DNA of 64,000 nt from DATAVB01 sp036267955 (GCA_036267955.1 DATAVB010000134.1:62001-126000); one strand, 5' to 3'; positions 33,654 to 43,423 are shown, numbered from the stretch's first letter. Notes: generated by a model not told the origin, from the sequence alone. Made by a program: numbers and translations.

Positions 33654-34070
33654 ATGGCAGCTAGAAGTTGGCTCGCCGTCGCCGTGGTCGGGCTGGCAGT
33701 GGGCGTCGTCGGCTTCGTCGCGACGAGCGCCGCGAAACCACCGACCGGGAACGGCGCGCTCGCCGGAACGACGCGGCCCGCATCGAGCGACCAGGAACCC
33801 GCCACGCTGTCGGTCGTCGTCGCGATCCACCAGACGTTCAGCCAAGCGGTGCTGCGCGAGGTCACGGACGACCCGACCAGTCGCGGCCCCGCCCTGTCGA
33901 CGGTCACCCGGATGATCGCCTCACTCCGGGCCGGCACCGACGTCCGGTTGATCGGCCAGGACGACGGCCTGAGCATGCCGCGGAAACTCGCCGAGTTGCG
34001 CACGCTCCGGCGGCAACTCGACCGGCCGCCGGCAACCCCGGCCCGGCCGACCGCGGCACCGTCCCGGTAG
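33654..34070 (+). CDS. Small exported or membrane-anchored protein of unknown function
   Basis: This 138-residue protein starts with a membrane segment (ARSWLAVAVVGLAVGVVGFV) followed by a Pro/Thr/Ala-rich stretch, a predicted helical domain of about 70 residues (SVVVAIHQTFSQAVLREV) and a Pro/Ala-rich tail. ATG 33654 has GAAGGAG upstream; the extended open frame before it is unlikely. I do not recognise the family. It sits between the divergent dehydratase-like gene and the glycosidase. Confidence 0.6.
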   Translation: MAARSWLAVAVVGLAVGVVGFVATSAAKPPTGNGALAGTTRPASSDQEPATLSVVVAIHQTFSQAVLREVTDDPTSRGPALSTVTRMIASLRAGTDVRLIGQDDGLSMPRKLAELRTLRRQLDRPPATPARPTAAPSR

Positions 34071-34151
34071 GGCTACCGGGAGCCGCGCCACACCGCGATG
34101 GGATGATTCGCTCGGATCCGACGACATCAGACGACGCAGGGGCGGCCCCGG

Positions 34152-35588
34152 ATGACACGACCCAGCCTGGCATTTTCCGGGAGTCCGGGAATGGCCGCGA
34201 TGTATGCCGCCGCGGTCACCAACCTGCTGGACACCAATATCGTCGCCGCCCGGACGGACCGCAGTCCCAGTAACTCCAGCGATCCGGGACGCTACATCCG
34301 GGCCGGCGGCGGCTATCCGGACCCGTGGACCCGCGATGCCGCACTCAACTGCTGGGGCGCCGGCAGCATCCTCGCTCCGGCGGTGGCCGGCGACACGCTC
34401 CGGATGGTGTGCGATGTCCGGGCGGACGGTCGACGCATCATCGCCCAGGACAGTCAGTGGTGGGACCAGATCATCTGGGTGATCGCGGCCTGGCAGCACT
34501 GTCTGGTCACCGGTGATCGGGACTTTGTCGCGGAGTCGTACCAGATCGGGATGGACTCGCTCGACATTCTCAACCAGCGTCACTTCCGCGCCAACATCGG
34601 GCTCTACGCCGGCGGCTCCCTCATGCAGGACGGCATATCCGGTTATCCGCACCCGTTGAACGAGCCGGACAGTACCTCGACCTTCGTCCTGGACTATCCG
34701 GCCAGTCACGAAATCATGTGCCTGTCGACGAATGCGATCTATGTCGAGGCACACCGCGCACTGGCCGACATGGCGGAGGTGCTCGGTCTCGATCCCGGCC
34801 CGCTCCGGACCGCGGCCGACCGCATCTCCGGCGCCGTCAACGAGCACCTCTGGATTGAGGAAACCGGGCTCTACGGCTATTTCATCCACGGCAGCGGCGA
34901 CCTGGCCGGGACGCTCGACCGCCACCAGGAGGCCGCCGGGCTGGCGCTCGTCGTCGCCTTCGGCATCGCCGACAAGCGGCGAGCCGACCGCGTCCTGTCC
35001 GGTACGCACCGCGAACCGTACGGTGTGGTCAATGTATGGCCGCATTTCCCGGAGCGTTTCTCCGACGAATATCCGGGACGGCACAACGTCATGTGCTGGC
35101 CGATGGTCATGGGGCTGTTCGGCGACGCGGCGGCGCGCGCTGGGCGGGCCGACGTCGTGTATGAGACGCTGCGCAGTTTCCAGTTGCTGACCCAGGCCAG
35201 CGACAACCATTTCTTCGAGCTCTACAATCCCGTGACGGGCGCGGTCGACGGCGGCTGGCAGCTGGGAAAGCACTGGGCCAGCGAGCCGGACCAGACCTGG
35301 TCCGCCACCGCATTTCTTCGGCTCGTGCACACCGGTGTCGTCGGCATTCGTTACGGGACAGGTGGAATCACGTTCGCGCCCACCGTTCCCGAGGCCCTCG
35401 GCGCTCTCAGTCTCAATGCCTTCCCGTATCGCAAAGCGCTGCTGGATATCACCGTCAGCGGCAGCGGTGACCGGGTCGCCGCGATCGAACTGGACGGCCG
35501 CGACGTCACCGCCGCTCCGGTGCAGGTGGCAGCCGACCTCACTGGCTCGCACCAGGTACAGATCCGGCTGACCAGGGACAGCCGATGA
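34152..35588 (+). CDS. Six-hairpin (alpha/alpha)6 glycosidase-like protein
   Basis: This 478-residue protein resembles six-hairpin glycosidases, with the conserved substrate-binding GGGYPDPWTRDAALNCWGAG (about residues 55-74), a QDSQWWDQIIWVIAAWQH helix, and YGVVNVWPHFPERF. The last 70 residues look like a beta-sandwich cap. It has no signal peptide, so it should act on imported glycosides in the cytoplasm. Its stop overlaps the start of a PhyH gene by 4 nt. The exact GH family is uncertain. Confidence 0.75.
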   Translation: MTRPSLAFSGSPGMAAMYAAAVTNLLDTNIVAARTDRSPSNSSDPGRYIRAGGGYPDPWTRDAALNCWGAGSILAPAVAGDTLRMVCDVRADGRRIIAQDSQWWDQIIWVIAAWQHCLVTGDRDFVAESYQIGMDSLDILNQRHFRANIGLYAGGSLMQDGISGYPHPLNEPDSTSTFVLDYPASHEIMCLSTNAIYVEAHRALADMAEVLGLDPGPLRTAADRISGAVNEHLWIEETGLYGYFIHGSGDLAGTLDRHQEAAGLALVVAFGIADKRRADRVLSGTHREPYGVVNVWPHFPERFSDEYPGRHNVMCWPMVMGLFGDAAARAGRADVVYETLRSFQLLTQASDNHFFELYNPVTGAVDGGWQLGKHWASEPDQTWSATAFLRLVHTGVVGIRYGTGGITFAPTVPEALGALSLNAFPYRKALLDITVSGSGDRVAAIELDGRDVTAAPVQVAADLTGSHQVQIRLTRDSR

Positions 35589-36517
35589 CGGATCCGGCGA
35601 GAACCTCGAGGTGCAACGTGATTACAGGTACGGACGGCAACGCCAGAATGCGGGCCGGGAACCGCGGGACTCTCACCGCGGAACAGGTTGCCGACTATGA
35701 CGAGCGCGGATTCCTGGTCCTGCCCGAGTTGCTCGCCGGCGCCGATCTGGCTCCGGTCCGGGCCGCCATGGCCGAGAAGGTCGACCGCATCGCGGCCGAC
35801 CTGCACGCCAACGGGCTGATCCAGGACCTGTGCGCCACCGAGCCGTTTCCGACCCGGCTGGCCAGGCTGTTCGCCGATCTGCGGAGCGAGGATTTCATCG
35901 CGTACGGCCGGAGTTGGCGCGACCGCTTGCCCGGCTACCACGCCCTGATGAGCAACCCGAAGATCCTCGACGTGGTCGAGAGCCTGATCGGCCCGGAGAT
36001 CTTCGCCAACCCGGTCTACAACGTCCGGCCCAAAGTGCCGCGGGTGGCCGCCGGCGCGGTGCCGTGGCATCAGGACAAGTCCTACTGGCCGGACGCGAAT
36101 TCAAATCCGGTCATCACTGTCTGGCTGTCCCTTGTGGACGCCACGCTCGAGAACGGTTGCCTGCACATCATCCCGCGCACCCAGCGGCAACGGGTGTTGA
36201 GCTATCACGCGGAGACCTATACGGGCACCGGTTACACCGAGATAGACGACAAACATCTGCGCCTGCTGTCCGAGGGGCGGGCCGAGGCACTGCCGGTCGC
36301 GGCCGGGACCGCGATTCTCTTCAACGACCGGGTCGTGCACAGCTCGACGCCCAACAACTCCGACCACGTCCGGTGGAGCGTCGACCTGCGCTACCAACCG
36401 ACCGATCAGGACCCGATGCCCCAGCACGGCGCGGGATTCCTGGCCCGCAGCCGGCGATCCCCGGATCGGACCGCCACCCTCGAGGACTGGCTCGCCGAAC
36501 GCCCGGAGCACCGATAG
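35585..36517 (+). CDS. Phytanoyl-CoA dioxygenase (PhyH) family protein, copy 2
   Basis: This 310-residue protein is a predicted Fe(II)/2-oxoglutarate oxygenase with the HxD motif WHQD (His162, Asp164) and distal His251 (FNDRVVHSSTPNNS), followed by RWSVDLRYQP, whose Arg would bind 2-oxoglutarate. ATGA overlap with the six-hairpin glycosidase gene indicates that both are made together, so the dioxygenase may act on the same sugar or aglycone. It resembles copy 5 (56491-57471) in the NP..LD.VESLIG.EI..NPV region. Confidence 0.9.
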   Translation: MTDPARTSRCNVITGTDGNARMRAGNRGTLTAEQVADYDERGFLVLPELLAGADLAPVRAAMAEKVDRIAADLHANGLIQDLCATEPFPTRLARLFADLRSEDFIAYGRSWRDRLPGYHALMSNPKILDVVESLIGPEIFANPVYNVRPKVPRVAAGAVPWHQDKSYWPDANSNPVITVWLSLVDATLENGCLHIIPRTQRQRVLSYHAETYTGTGYTEIDDKHLRLLSEGRAEALPVAAGTAILFNDRVVHSSTPNNSDHVRWSVDLRYQPTDQDPMPQHGAGFLARSRRSPDRTATLEDWLAERPEHR

Positions 36518-36628
36518 CTCTTCCTCGGCTTCGACCGGTTCGTCGGTCAGCGAGATGTGGGTATCGTCGGATCGAAGCCGTCGGCGCGCCCGGGCCGGCA
36601 CACCGTGGATTCGACCTGGGGAGACGTT

Positions 36629-37537
36629 GTGGCCTTCACTCGCGGGATGCCCACCGCCGTCGTGACCAACCTGTCGCAGCTCCGCCTCCGCCTCGGCGAC
36701 ACGCTGTTCGAACGCGTCGCCGGGCCGCACGGACCCGAGCAGCGGGACCGGATCCATCTCACGCCCGGCCCGCGCTGGTTCGGCCCGGACCGACCCATCC
36801 GGCAGGTGCACGGGGACGCGTCGATGTTCGTCGGCGGGTTGCGCGCGCTGCTGCTGCAGTCACTGCACCCGTTGGCCATGGCTGGAGTGGCCGGACATTC
36901 CGGCTACCGCGGCGATCCGTGGGGCCGGCTGGCCCGGACGAGCACGTTCCTGGCCGTCACCACCTATGCCACCGCTGAGGATGCCCAGGCGATGGTGGAG
37001 CGGGTACGCGCCGTGCACGAGCGGGTCCGCGGCACGGCGCCGGACGGCCGTCCGTACGCGGCGTCGGATCCGCACCTGCTGCGGTGGGTGCATGTGGCGG
37101 AGATCGACAGCTTCCTGCGCGCCCATCAGCGCTTCGGCAAGGCTCCACTTGATGCCCGCGGCCGGGACGGCTACGTGGCCGACACGGCCCGGATCGCCCG
37201 CGCGCTGGGGGTCCTGGACCCACCGACCACCGAAGCTGAACTCGCCGCCCAGTTGGCCGCGTACCGTCCCGAGTTGGCCTCGACGCAGGAGGCCCGCGCG
37301 GCCGCGCGGTTCATGCTGCTGCACCCGCCGCTGCCGCTCGCCGCCCGGGCGCCGTACGCGTTGCTGGGATCGGCCGCGGTGGGGCTGCTCCCCCGCTGGG
37401 CCCGCTGGCCGCTGCGGTTGCCGTACCTGCCGCTGACCGAGGCGACCGTGGTGCGGCTGACCGGCACCGGCATCGTGGCGGGCATCCGGTGGGCGATGAC
37501 TCCGCCCCGGCTGGACGGCTCCGTCTCAGCTGGATAG
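36629..37537 (+). CDS. MpaB-family oxygenase-like protein (DUF2236)
   Basis: This protein of about 302 residues carries the DUF2236/MpaB signature: ALLLQSLHPLAMAGVAGHSG (conserved QxxHP..aGV), DPWGRLARTSTFLAVTTYAT, and a HVAEIDSFLRAHQRFG segment. MpaB proteins are haem-dependent and include the rubber oxygenase Lcp family; most bacterial members are uncharacterised. The GTG at 36629 is preceded by GGGGAGA; the longer open frame from 36557 is less likely. It overlaps the convergent ArsC-like gene by 12 bp. Confidence 0.85.
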   Translation: MAFTRGMPTAVVTNLSQLRLRLGDTLFERVAGPHGPEQRDRIHLTPGPRWFGPDRPIRQVHGDASMFVGGLRALLLQSLHPLAMAGVAGHSGYRGDPWGRLARTSTFLAVTTYATAEDAQAMVERVRAVHERVRGTAPDGRPYAASDPHLLRWVHVAEIDSFLRAHQRFGKAPLDARGRDGYVADTARIARALGVLDPPTTEAELAAQLAAYRPELASTQEARAAARFMLLHPPLPLAARAPYALLGSAAVGLLPRWARWPLRLPYLPLTEATVVRLTGTGIVAGIRWAMTPPRLDGSVSAG

Positions 37538-37882
37538 GAAGGGCTCGACCCGATCCTTGGGGCGCCCGATGATGGCCCGGCCGTTCTTGACCAGCACCGG
37601 CCGCTGCATGAGCCGAGGGTGCTGGACCAACAGTGCGGCGACCGCCTCCGGGGTGACGTAGTCCGCCGCAACCAGGCCTTGTTCCTTGAAAAACCCGTCC
37701 TTTCGCACCAGGTCGGCGGCCGGATCTTCCAGCTTGCCGATCAGGTCGAGCAGGGCCGCCCGGTCCAGCGGAGTCTTGAGGTACTGCACGACATCGACGT
37801 CGACATCCGCCGCCTTGATCTCCTCCAGCGCGTGCCGGGAGGTGGAGCAGGCGGTGTTGTGCAACAGCGTCACAGCAGGCAT
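37526..37882 (-). CDS. ArsC/Spx-family arsenate reductase-like protein
   Basis: This 118-residue thioredoxin-fold protein has the N-terminal Cys in HNTACSTSRHALE and the C-terminal RPVLVKNGRAIIGRPKDRVE typical of glutaredoxin-linked ArsC proteins. It would reduce arsenate or belong to the YffB-like subgroup of uncertain role. No other ars genes are present. It overlaps the convergent MpaB-like gene by 12 bp. Confidence 0.88.
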   Translation of the reverse strand: MPAVTLLHNTACSTSRHALEEIKAADVDVDVVQYLKTPLDRAALLDLIGKLEDPAADLVRKDGFFKEQGLVAADYVTPEAVAALLVQHPRLMQRPVLVKNGRAIIGRPKDRVEPFLSS

Positions 37883-37993
37883 GTCGCGAGCTTACTGGTG
37901 CCCGGCGGCCACCCGCGGCCAATCCAGCCGCCGGCATCATGATCGGGAGTAGTTTTCGGGACGGATCACACCTGCGACGCGATGGAGTGCCGA

Positions 37994-38869
37994 GTGCAGA
38001 CGACCACGCTTGGCCGGACCGGGCTGCGGGTTTCCCGCCTCGTCCTCGGCGGCTATCCGTTCGGTGGCGTCAACCGTGCCCGCGGCTGGGACCCGTGGTC
38101 CGAAGACGGGCGCAGGACCGCCATCGCCACGATCAACGCCGCGCTGGATGCCGGCATCACCTATCTCGACACCGCCCCCAGCTACGGCGACGGTAACAGC
38201 GAGACACTCATCGGCGAGGTGATGCGGCACCGTCGCGACGACTGCGTGCTGGCCACCAAGGTCAACTGGGAGGGCCGGGACAAGGCCGGGACCATCGACA
38301 GCGTGCGGGCCAGCATGAAGCGGCTGCAGACCGACCGGCTGGACATCGTCCAGTTCCACGGCGGGATGTACGGCCCCGACGATATCGAGCACATCGTGTC
38401 CGGCGGCCCCCTCGACGGCCTGCTGGAGCTGAAGCAGCGCGGCGAGGTGGGCTTCATCGGCGTCACCGCCGAGGAGCCGTGGACCGCCCGGCCCTTCCTG
38501 CAGCGGCCGGAATTCGACGTGTTCCAGCTCGCGTACAACCTGATCTACCAGAACGCGGCCAGGCACGTGCTGGACGAGGCCAGGCAGGTCGACGCCGGCG
38601 TGGTGACCATGCGGACCATGACCTCGGGGATATTCCAGCGGACGGCCCAGTTGCTGGTGCCGGAATGGCAACAGGCGCGGGACATCTACGAGGTCTGCCT
38701 GAAATTCGTACTGGCCGATTCGCGGGTGCACGCACCGATCGTCGGCATGCGCTGGCCGGCGGAGGTGGCCCGCAACGTCGCGCTGGCCGAGTCCTTCTCC
38801 CCCGAGTACGACCTCGCCGAGTTGCCTCGAATGACCGCCGCCGTCTATCGGGCCGAGGACGCCGGATGA
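37994..38869 (+). CDS. Aldo/keto reductase
   Basis: This protein of about 291 residues is an AKR TIM barrel with the catalytic tetrad visible as Asp and Tyr in YLDTAPSYGDG, Lys in LATKVNW and His in VQFHGGM. It should reduce or oxidise a sugar or aldehyde with NADPH. I prefer GTG 37994, since GGAG lies six bases upstream; ATG 37982 is an alternative. ATGA overlap with the following MBL-fold gene shows an operon. Confidence 0.9.
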   Translation: MQTTTLGRTGLRVSRLVLGGYPFGGVNRARGWDPWSEDGRRTAIATINAALDAGITYLDTAPSYGDGNSETLIGEVMRHRRDDCVLATKVNWEGRDKAGTIDSVRASMKRLQTDRLDIVQFHGGMYGPDDIEHIVSGGPLDGLLELKQRGEVGFIGVTAEEPWTARPFLQRPEFDVFQLAYNLIYQNAARHVLDEARQVDAGVVTMRTMTSGIFQRTAQLLVPEWQQARDIYEVCLKFVLADSRVHAPIVGMRWPAEVARNVALAESFSPEYDLAELPRMTAAVYRAEDAG

Positions 38870-39495
38870 TCCGCTGGGATCTGGTCACCGTCGGACATTT
38901 GAGCCGTAACCGCTACTGGGGCGAGTCGGAGGAGCGCCCGCTGCGCGAGACGTGCTGCACGTCGACCCTGATCCGGACCGACGACCGGACGATCCTGGTC
39001 GACCCCAGCCGCCCCGCGGGGCGGATGACCACCGCGCTGGACGAACGGACCGGGCTGCGCCCCGACGCCGTCGACACGGTCTTCATCACGCACCGGCACG
39101 GCGATCACTGGGTGGGCATCGAGACCTTCCCGGACGCGCAGTGGCTGATGGCCGAGAGCGAGTTGGCGTCCTGGCGGGCGAGCACCGAGGGCGCCGAGCG
39201 GCGGATCGCCGACCGGGTCCAGGCGGCGCCGGAAACCCTGGCCCCGGGGGTGGAATTGCTGTCGACTCCCGGCCACACCGACGGGCTGACGTCGTTGGCC
39301 TTCCACAGCGGCGGGTCGCGCGTACTGGTGACCGGCGACGCGGTCATGACGGCGGATTTCTTCCAGCACCGCGATGTCTACTTCAACAGCGTCGACCGGG
39401 CCGAGGCGGTGCGGTCCGTCGAGCGGATCGCCGACGCGGCCGACATCGTGGTGCCCGGCCACGACAACTATTTCCGCACCGCCGCTGCTCGGTGA
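38866..39495 (+). CDS. Metallo-beta-lactamase-fold hydrolase
   Basis: This 209-residue protein has the zinc-binding motif HRHGDHW (about residues 76-82), a second His in TPGHTDG, Asp in VTGDAVM and a C-terminal His in VPGHDNY, so the metal site is complete. MBL-fold enzymes hydrolyse lactones, thioesters or phosphodiesters. Its translational coupling to the AKR suggests a sugar lactone as a possible substrate, which is inference. It is followed by a perfect hairpin element at 39513. Confidence 0.88.
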   Translation: MIRWDLVTVGHLSRNRYWGESEERPLRETCCTSTLIRTDDRTILVDPSRPAGRMTTALDERTGLRPDAVDTVFITHRHGDHWVGIETFPDAQWLMAESELASWRASTEGAERRIADRVQAAPETLAPGVELLSTPGHTDGLTSLAFHSGGSRVLVTGDAVMTADFFQHRDVYFNSVDRAEAVRSVERIADAADIVVPGHDNYFRTAAAR

Positions 39496-39512
39496 GCCGC
39501 CCCCCCATTCGT

Positions 39513-39574
39513 GTTGATCATGCGGAAACTGTTGCTTGCCTCGGCGTGTCGCGAACAGTTTCCGCATGATCAAC
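39513..39574. repeat. 62-bp perfect hairpin element, family A-like
   Basis: Left arm 39513-39533 begins GTTGATCATGCGGAAACTG and right arm 39554-39574 ends CGCATGATCAAC; all 21 bp pair, with a 20-nt loop. The TGATCATG core matches the family A elements at 31.9-32.2 kb. It starts 18 bp after the MBL stop and could act as a terminator, though no T-tract follows. Confidence 0.85.
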
Positions 39575-39624
39575 ATCGGGGCCGGAGGTTAGCCTTCCAT
39601 CACAGGCAGGGAGGAGTGACCGCG

Positions 39625-40344
39625 ATGACCGAGCAACCCGGGCTGGCGGCGGCCCGGGGCGTCGCGACCCCGGCCCGGCGCGGACCCAAACCGGCACACA
39701 GCGTCGAGGAAATCGTCCAGGTCGCCCTGCGGCTCGCCGACGCCGACGGCATCGAGGCGGTGTCGCTGCCCAGGATCGCCGGCCAGATCGGTGTGACTGC
39801 CAACGCGCTCTACCGTTATGTCAGCTCCAAGGACGAGTTACTCCTCCTACTGCACGACGCCGGATTCGGCCGGGCGCCGCGGTTCCCGGCCGGGGCCGAC
39901 TGGCGCGGCGTCGCGACCGAATGGGTGCAGGCGATCATCGCCCGCTATCGGCAGCATCCCTGGCTGTTGGACCTGCTGGTCCGCGGTGCGCCGGTGACAC
40001 CGCACCTGCGGCAGTGGGCGGAGGCGTTGCTGGACGGCCTGGCCGACTCCGCGCTCAGGAACGACGACAAGCTCGGTTGCGCCGTACTGCTCGACGGCTA
40101 CGCCCGGTCCACTGCCGTTATGGCCCGCGACCTCGCCGCCAGCCAACGGAGCCCGGTCCAGTCCCAGGCGGTCTCGGCAGTCCTGCAGCCAATGTTGCGG
40201 AACCGCGGATTCCCCATCCTGGCCGAGATGCTGGCGACCGGCGAATACCGCGACAGCCGCGACGAGCTCGCCGATTTCGGGCTCGACCGGATCCTGGACG
40301 GCATCGACGTCCTCATCCAACGCCGCCGACACCGACGCACCTGA
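39625..40344 (+). CDS. TetR-family regulator
   Basis: This 239-residue regulator has an N-terminal HTH (EEIVQVALRLADADGIEAVS, then IAGQIGVTANALYRYVSSKD) after a short disordered leader, and an all-helical ligand domain with the RQHPWLLDLLVRGAPVTPHL segment (about residues 109-128) seen in TetR_C_1-like members. A strong GGGAGGAG ribosome-binding site precedes ATG 39625. It lies between the AKR-MBL operon and the secreted GH2 enzyme, either of which it might regulate. Confidence 0.9.
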   Translation: MTEQPGLAAARGVATPARRGPKPAHSVEEIVQVALRLADADGIEAVSLPRIAGQIGVTANALYRYVSSKDELLLLLHDAGFGRAPRFPAGADWRGVATEWVQAIIARYRQHPWLLDLLVRGAPVTPHLRQWAEALLDGLADSALRNDDKLGCAVLLDGYARSTAVMARDLAASQRSPVQSQAVSAVLQPMLRNRGFPILAEMLATGEYRDSRDELADFGLDRILDGIDVLIQRRRHRRT

Positions 40345-40591
40345 CCGGCCGAGAGGGTCGGGGCACGCTCCGGGTCAATCGCCTTGGTGCCGAACCCTCC
40401 TCGCGAGCCTCGGCGGCGGTTAATTAGTGTGTGGCTTGCACAGTGGTAGGCAAAGGTCCACCACGATCGGCGTGCTGGGACCAGCGCCACCCTGTCGTCG
40501 GTGCCCGAGCATGGTGATCGGCCCCGCGAATGCGGCGCCGAATCAGCATCTTGACGTCGCAGGCTGCCCGCAGCGCGGGCGAGGAGGGCAC

Positions 40592-43423
40592 ATGAACAGG
40601 TCCAGAAAGCGACTGGCCGCGGTGGTCGTCGCACTTGCCGCCGCGGCAGTGGTCATCCCGGTGGCAACGGAAAGCCGGGCGGGCGCGACACCCGACCGGG
40701 CGGCCGGCGCTCCGTTCGGCCGGTTCGCCGAAACCAGCGATCTCACGTCGGGGTGGAGCATCCAGTCCTCCGCCACGGCCGGTACGTCCGGCGCGGCCAT
40801 CTCCAGACCCGGGTACGCGGCCGCGGGCTGGCTGCCGCTGTCCAAGCCGGAGACCCTGATGGCCGGCCTGGTGGAGAACGGCCGCTACCCCAACGTGTTC
40901 TACTCGGACAACCTGTCGAAGGTGCCGACCAAGCAGTTCGACGTCAACTGGTGGTATCGCGAGCGGTTGAACGTCAACCCGCGCCCGGGCCAGCACACGT
41001 TCCTGGTCATGAACGGCGTCTCCGGCAAGGCCGACCTGTGGCTCAACGGGGTCAGGATCGCCGACTCATCTCAGCTGCAGGGCTCGTACTCGAAATTGGA
41101 GTACGACATCACCCGTTACGTGCACCCGGGCGCGAACGCGATCGCCCTGGACGTCTCCCGGAACGACTCGGACATCACCAAGTTCGACACACCGATGCGG
41201 TATCTCACCCAGAACCAGGTCGACTGGAATCCGATGTCGCCGGACCAGAACACCGGTCTGCAGTTCGCGCCGCAGTTGGCGCAGGACGGGCCGGTGTCGG
41301 TACGGAACGCGCACGTGGTGCAGCAGGACGCGGCAGACCTGTCGACCGCCGATCTCACGGTGAAAGCCGATCTGCGCAACAACACCGACAGTCCACAAAG
41401 GACACACTTGACCGGCGCAGTCAGCCACGGGCGCACGTACGTGCCGTGCACGGCGACCGTGACCGTGCCGGCACACGCCACCAAAACTGTCGCCATCACC
41501 CCGGCGAACTGCCCGGGTCTGCGCCTCGTCCACCCGGCGGTCTGGTGGCCGTACCAGATGGGATCGCAGCCGCTCTACCACCTCGCAGTTAAGGCCACAG
41601 TGGACGGTCAACGTTCGGACGCCACCGACGAGGACTTCGGCATCCGCACCGTGACCTCGCACCTGACCAAGGTGATTCCCGGAAAGACCATCGGCAAGGA
41701 CGGCTACCGGCAGTACGTCGTGAACGGGAAGCCGCTGGTTATCCGGGGCGGCGGCTGGTCGCCCGATCTGTTCCTGCGCTATTCCAGCGGCAACGTGGCC
41801 AAGCAGATCTCGTACATCAAGAACATGGGACTGAACGCGGTCCGGTTCGAAGGCAACCTGCCACCGGCGGACATGTTCAATCAGCTGGACCGGGCCGGCG
41901 TGCTGTCGCTCCCCGGCTGGCAGTGCTGTGCCCTGTGGGAGAAGGACTCCAAGACGTGGTCGGCCGATCTGAAGACCAATGCGGCCAACCAGGCCGGCAA
42001 TGTCGCCGCGCAGTTGCGGGACCACCCCGGCGTGATGGCGTTCTTCCAGGGCAGCGATGCCGCACCGGATGCGGCCAAGGAGGCCATCTATCTCAAGGCA
42101 TTCAAGGCCGCCGACTGGAAGCTGCCGCAGATCTCCTCCGCGAACTACGAGTCCTCGCCGCAACTCGGGCCGTCGGGTGACAAGGAAGGTGGCTACAACT
42201 ACGCCCCGCCGGACTATTACTGGGCGAACGGCCCGGAGACGGTGAACACGAAGGACCCGACACTGCAGATGAACGGCAGCGCCTGGGGATTCAACACCGA
42301 GAGCAGCGCCGGCAGCACGATCCCCACCCAGGACTCGCTCAACCGGTTCCTGACCCCGGCCGATCAGAAGAAGATCTGGGACCCTGTCACCACCGCCGGC
42401 CAGACCGCCGGCGAGGACATGTTCCACACGTTCTTCTATGCCGACTACACGCGGCTGTCCCGGATGGGCGTCTACAACACCCCGCTGGCGAAACGGTACG
42501 GACCGTGGACCGACCAGGCCGCGTACAACAGGACCGTGCAGCTCGGTGAATACGAGATCGCCCGGGCCCAGTTCGAGGCCTATATCGGGAATTCCAAGGA
42601 CAAGGCGAATCCGAGCACCGGTCTGATCTACTGGATGATGAACAAGGCCTGGCCGTCCCTGCAGTGGAGTCTCTACGGCGACGACTTCGACCAGCCGGGT
42701 GTCTACTTCGGAGCGAAGAAGGCGAACGAGTCGCTGCATATCATGCAGTCCTACAGTGACGGCTCGGTCAAGGTCGCCAACCTGACCGGCGCCCGGCAGT
42801 CGGGACTGCGGGCCACCGCCGATCTGATCGACCTCGACGGCACCGTCCGGAGCCGGAGCAGCGTTCCGGTTTCGCAACTGTCCAGTCAGGACGTGCGGAC
42901 CGTGCTCCGGCCGAAGGCACCGGCCGGCATCTCGCCGACGTATTTCGAGAAGCTGACCCTGACCCGCGGCTCGAAGGTGGTCAGCCGGAACGTCTACTGG
43001 CTGTCGACCAAGGCCGACAAGGTCGACTGGGACAAGACCCACGAGCCGGGGCTCTACACGCCGGCGAACGGGTTCGCCACCTTCACCTCCGAGGGCTACG
43101 CCGACCTCGCCGGGCTGCAAAAGCTGTCGAAGGCGAAGCTGTCCGTACATGCCGACACCCGGCGACAGGGCGGCGATCTGGTCACGACGGTCCAGATCCG
43201 CAATGTCGGAACGGACCGTACGCCGGCCGTTGCCAGCCGGGCCGACATCTTCGGCGGGGCGAAAGAGGTGCTGCCGATCCAGTGGAGCGACAACGACGTC
43301 ACGCTCTGGCCCGGTGAAACGCAGACCATCACCGCGCGCTATTCGGCCGGCGACCTGCACGGCGCGCCGACCGTACGGATTTCCGGTTACAACGTTGCGA
43401 ACCAGCAGTACGACGCCGGCTGA
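40592..43423 (+). CDS. Secreted GH2 exo-beta-D-glucosaminidase-like glycosidase (CsxA-type)
   Basis: This 943-residue secreted protein has a Sec signal (RKRLAAVVVALAAAAVVIPV) and the domain order of GH2 exo-beta-glucosaminidases: sugar-binding domain (about 100-250), beta-sandwich (about 260-390), TIM barrel (about 400-690) and C-terminal beta domains. CsxA-like hallmarks are PGWQCCALWE, GSDAAPD (general acid region, Asp489) and FNTESSAGSTIPT with nucleophile Glu570, plus NPSTGLIYWMMN. It would release glucosamine or a related sugar from the non-reducing ends of chitosan-like polymers outside the cell. A GAGGAGG ribosome-binding site precedes ATG 40592. A strong terminator follows. Confidence 0.9.
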   Translation: MNRSRKRLAAVVVALAAAAVVIPVATESRAGATPDRAAGAPFGRFAETSDLTSGWSIQSSATAGTSGAAISRPGYAAAGWLPLSKPETLMAGLVENGRYPNVFYSDNLSKVPTKQFDVNWWYRERLNVNPRPGQHTFLVMNGVSGKADLWLNGVRIADSSQLQGSYSKLEYDITRYVHPGANAIALDVSRNDSDITKFDTPMRYLTQNQVDWNPMSPDQNTGLQFAPQLAQDGPVSVRNAHVVQQDAADLSTADLTVKADLRNNTDSPQRTHLTGAVSHGRTYVPCTATVTVPAHATKTVAITPANCPGLRLVHPAVWWPYQMGSQPLYHLAVKATVDGQRSDATDEDFGIRTVTSHLTKVIPGKTIGKDGYRQYVVNGKPLVIRGGGWSPDLFLRYSSGNVAKQISYIKNMGLNAVRFEGNLPPADMFNQLDRAGVLSLPGWQCCALWEKDSKTWSADLKTNAANQAGNVAAQLRDHPGVMAFFQGSDAAPDAAKEAIYLKAFKAADWKLPQISSANYESSPQLGPSGDKEGGYNYAPPDYYWANGPETVNTKDPTLQMNGSAWGFNTESSAGSTIPTQDSLNRFLTPADQKKIWDPVTTAGQTAGEDMFHTFFYADYTRLSRMGVYNTPLAKRYGPWTDQAAYNRTVQLGEYEIARAQFEAYIGNSKDKANPSTGLIYWMMNKAWPSLQWSLYGDDFDQPGVYFGAKKANESLHIMQSYSDGSVKVANLTGARQSGLRATADLIDLDGTVRSRSSVPVSQLSSQDVRTVLRPKAPAGISPTYFEKLTLTRGSKVVSRNVYWLSTKADKVDWDKTHEPGLYTPANGFATFTSEGYADLAGLQKLSKAKLSVHADTRRQGGDLVTTVQIRNVGTDRTPAVASRADIFGGAKEVLPIQWSDNDVTLWPGETQTITARYSAGDLHGAPTVRISGYNVANQQYDAG

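Noticed and set aside
33921..35552. 543-codon antisense frame over the six-hairpin glycosidase
   Set aside because: Shadow frame; composition dominated by Arg, Gly and Val, and no domain recognised.
36557..36628. Upstream start for the MpaB-like gene
   Set aside because: The extra 24 residues lack family similarity, and the internal GTG has a better ribosome-binding site.
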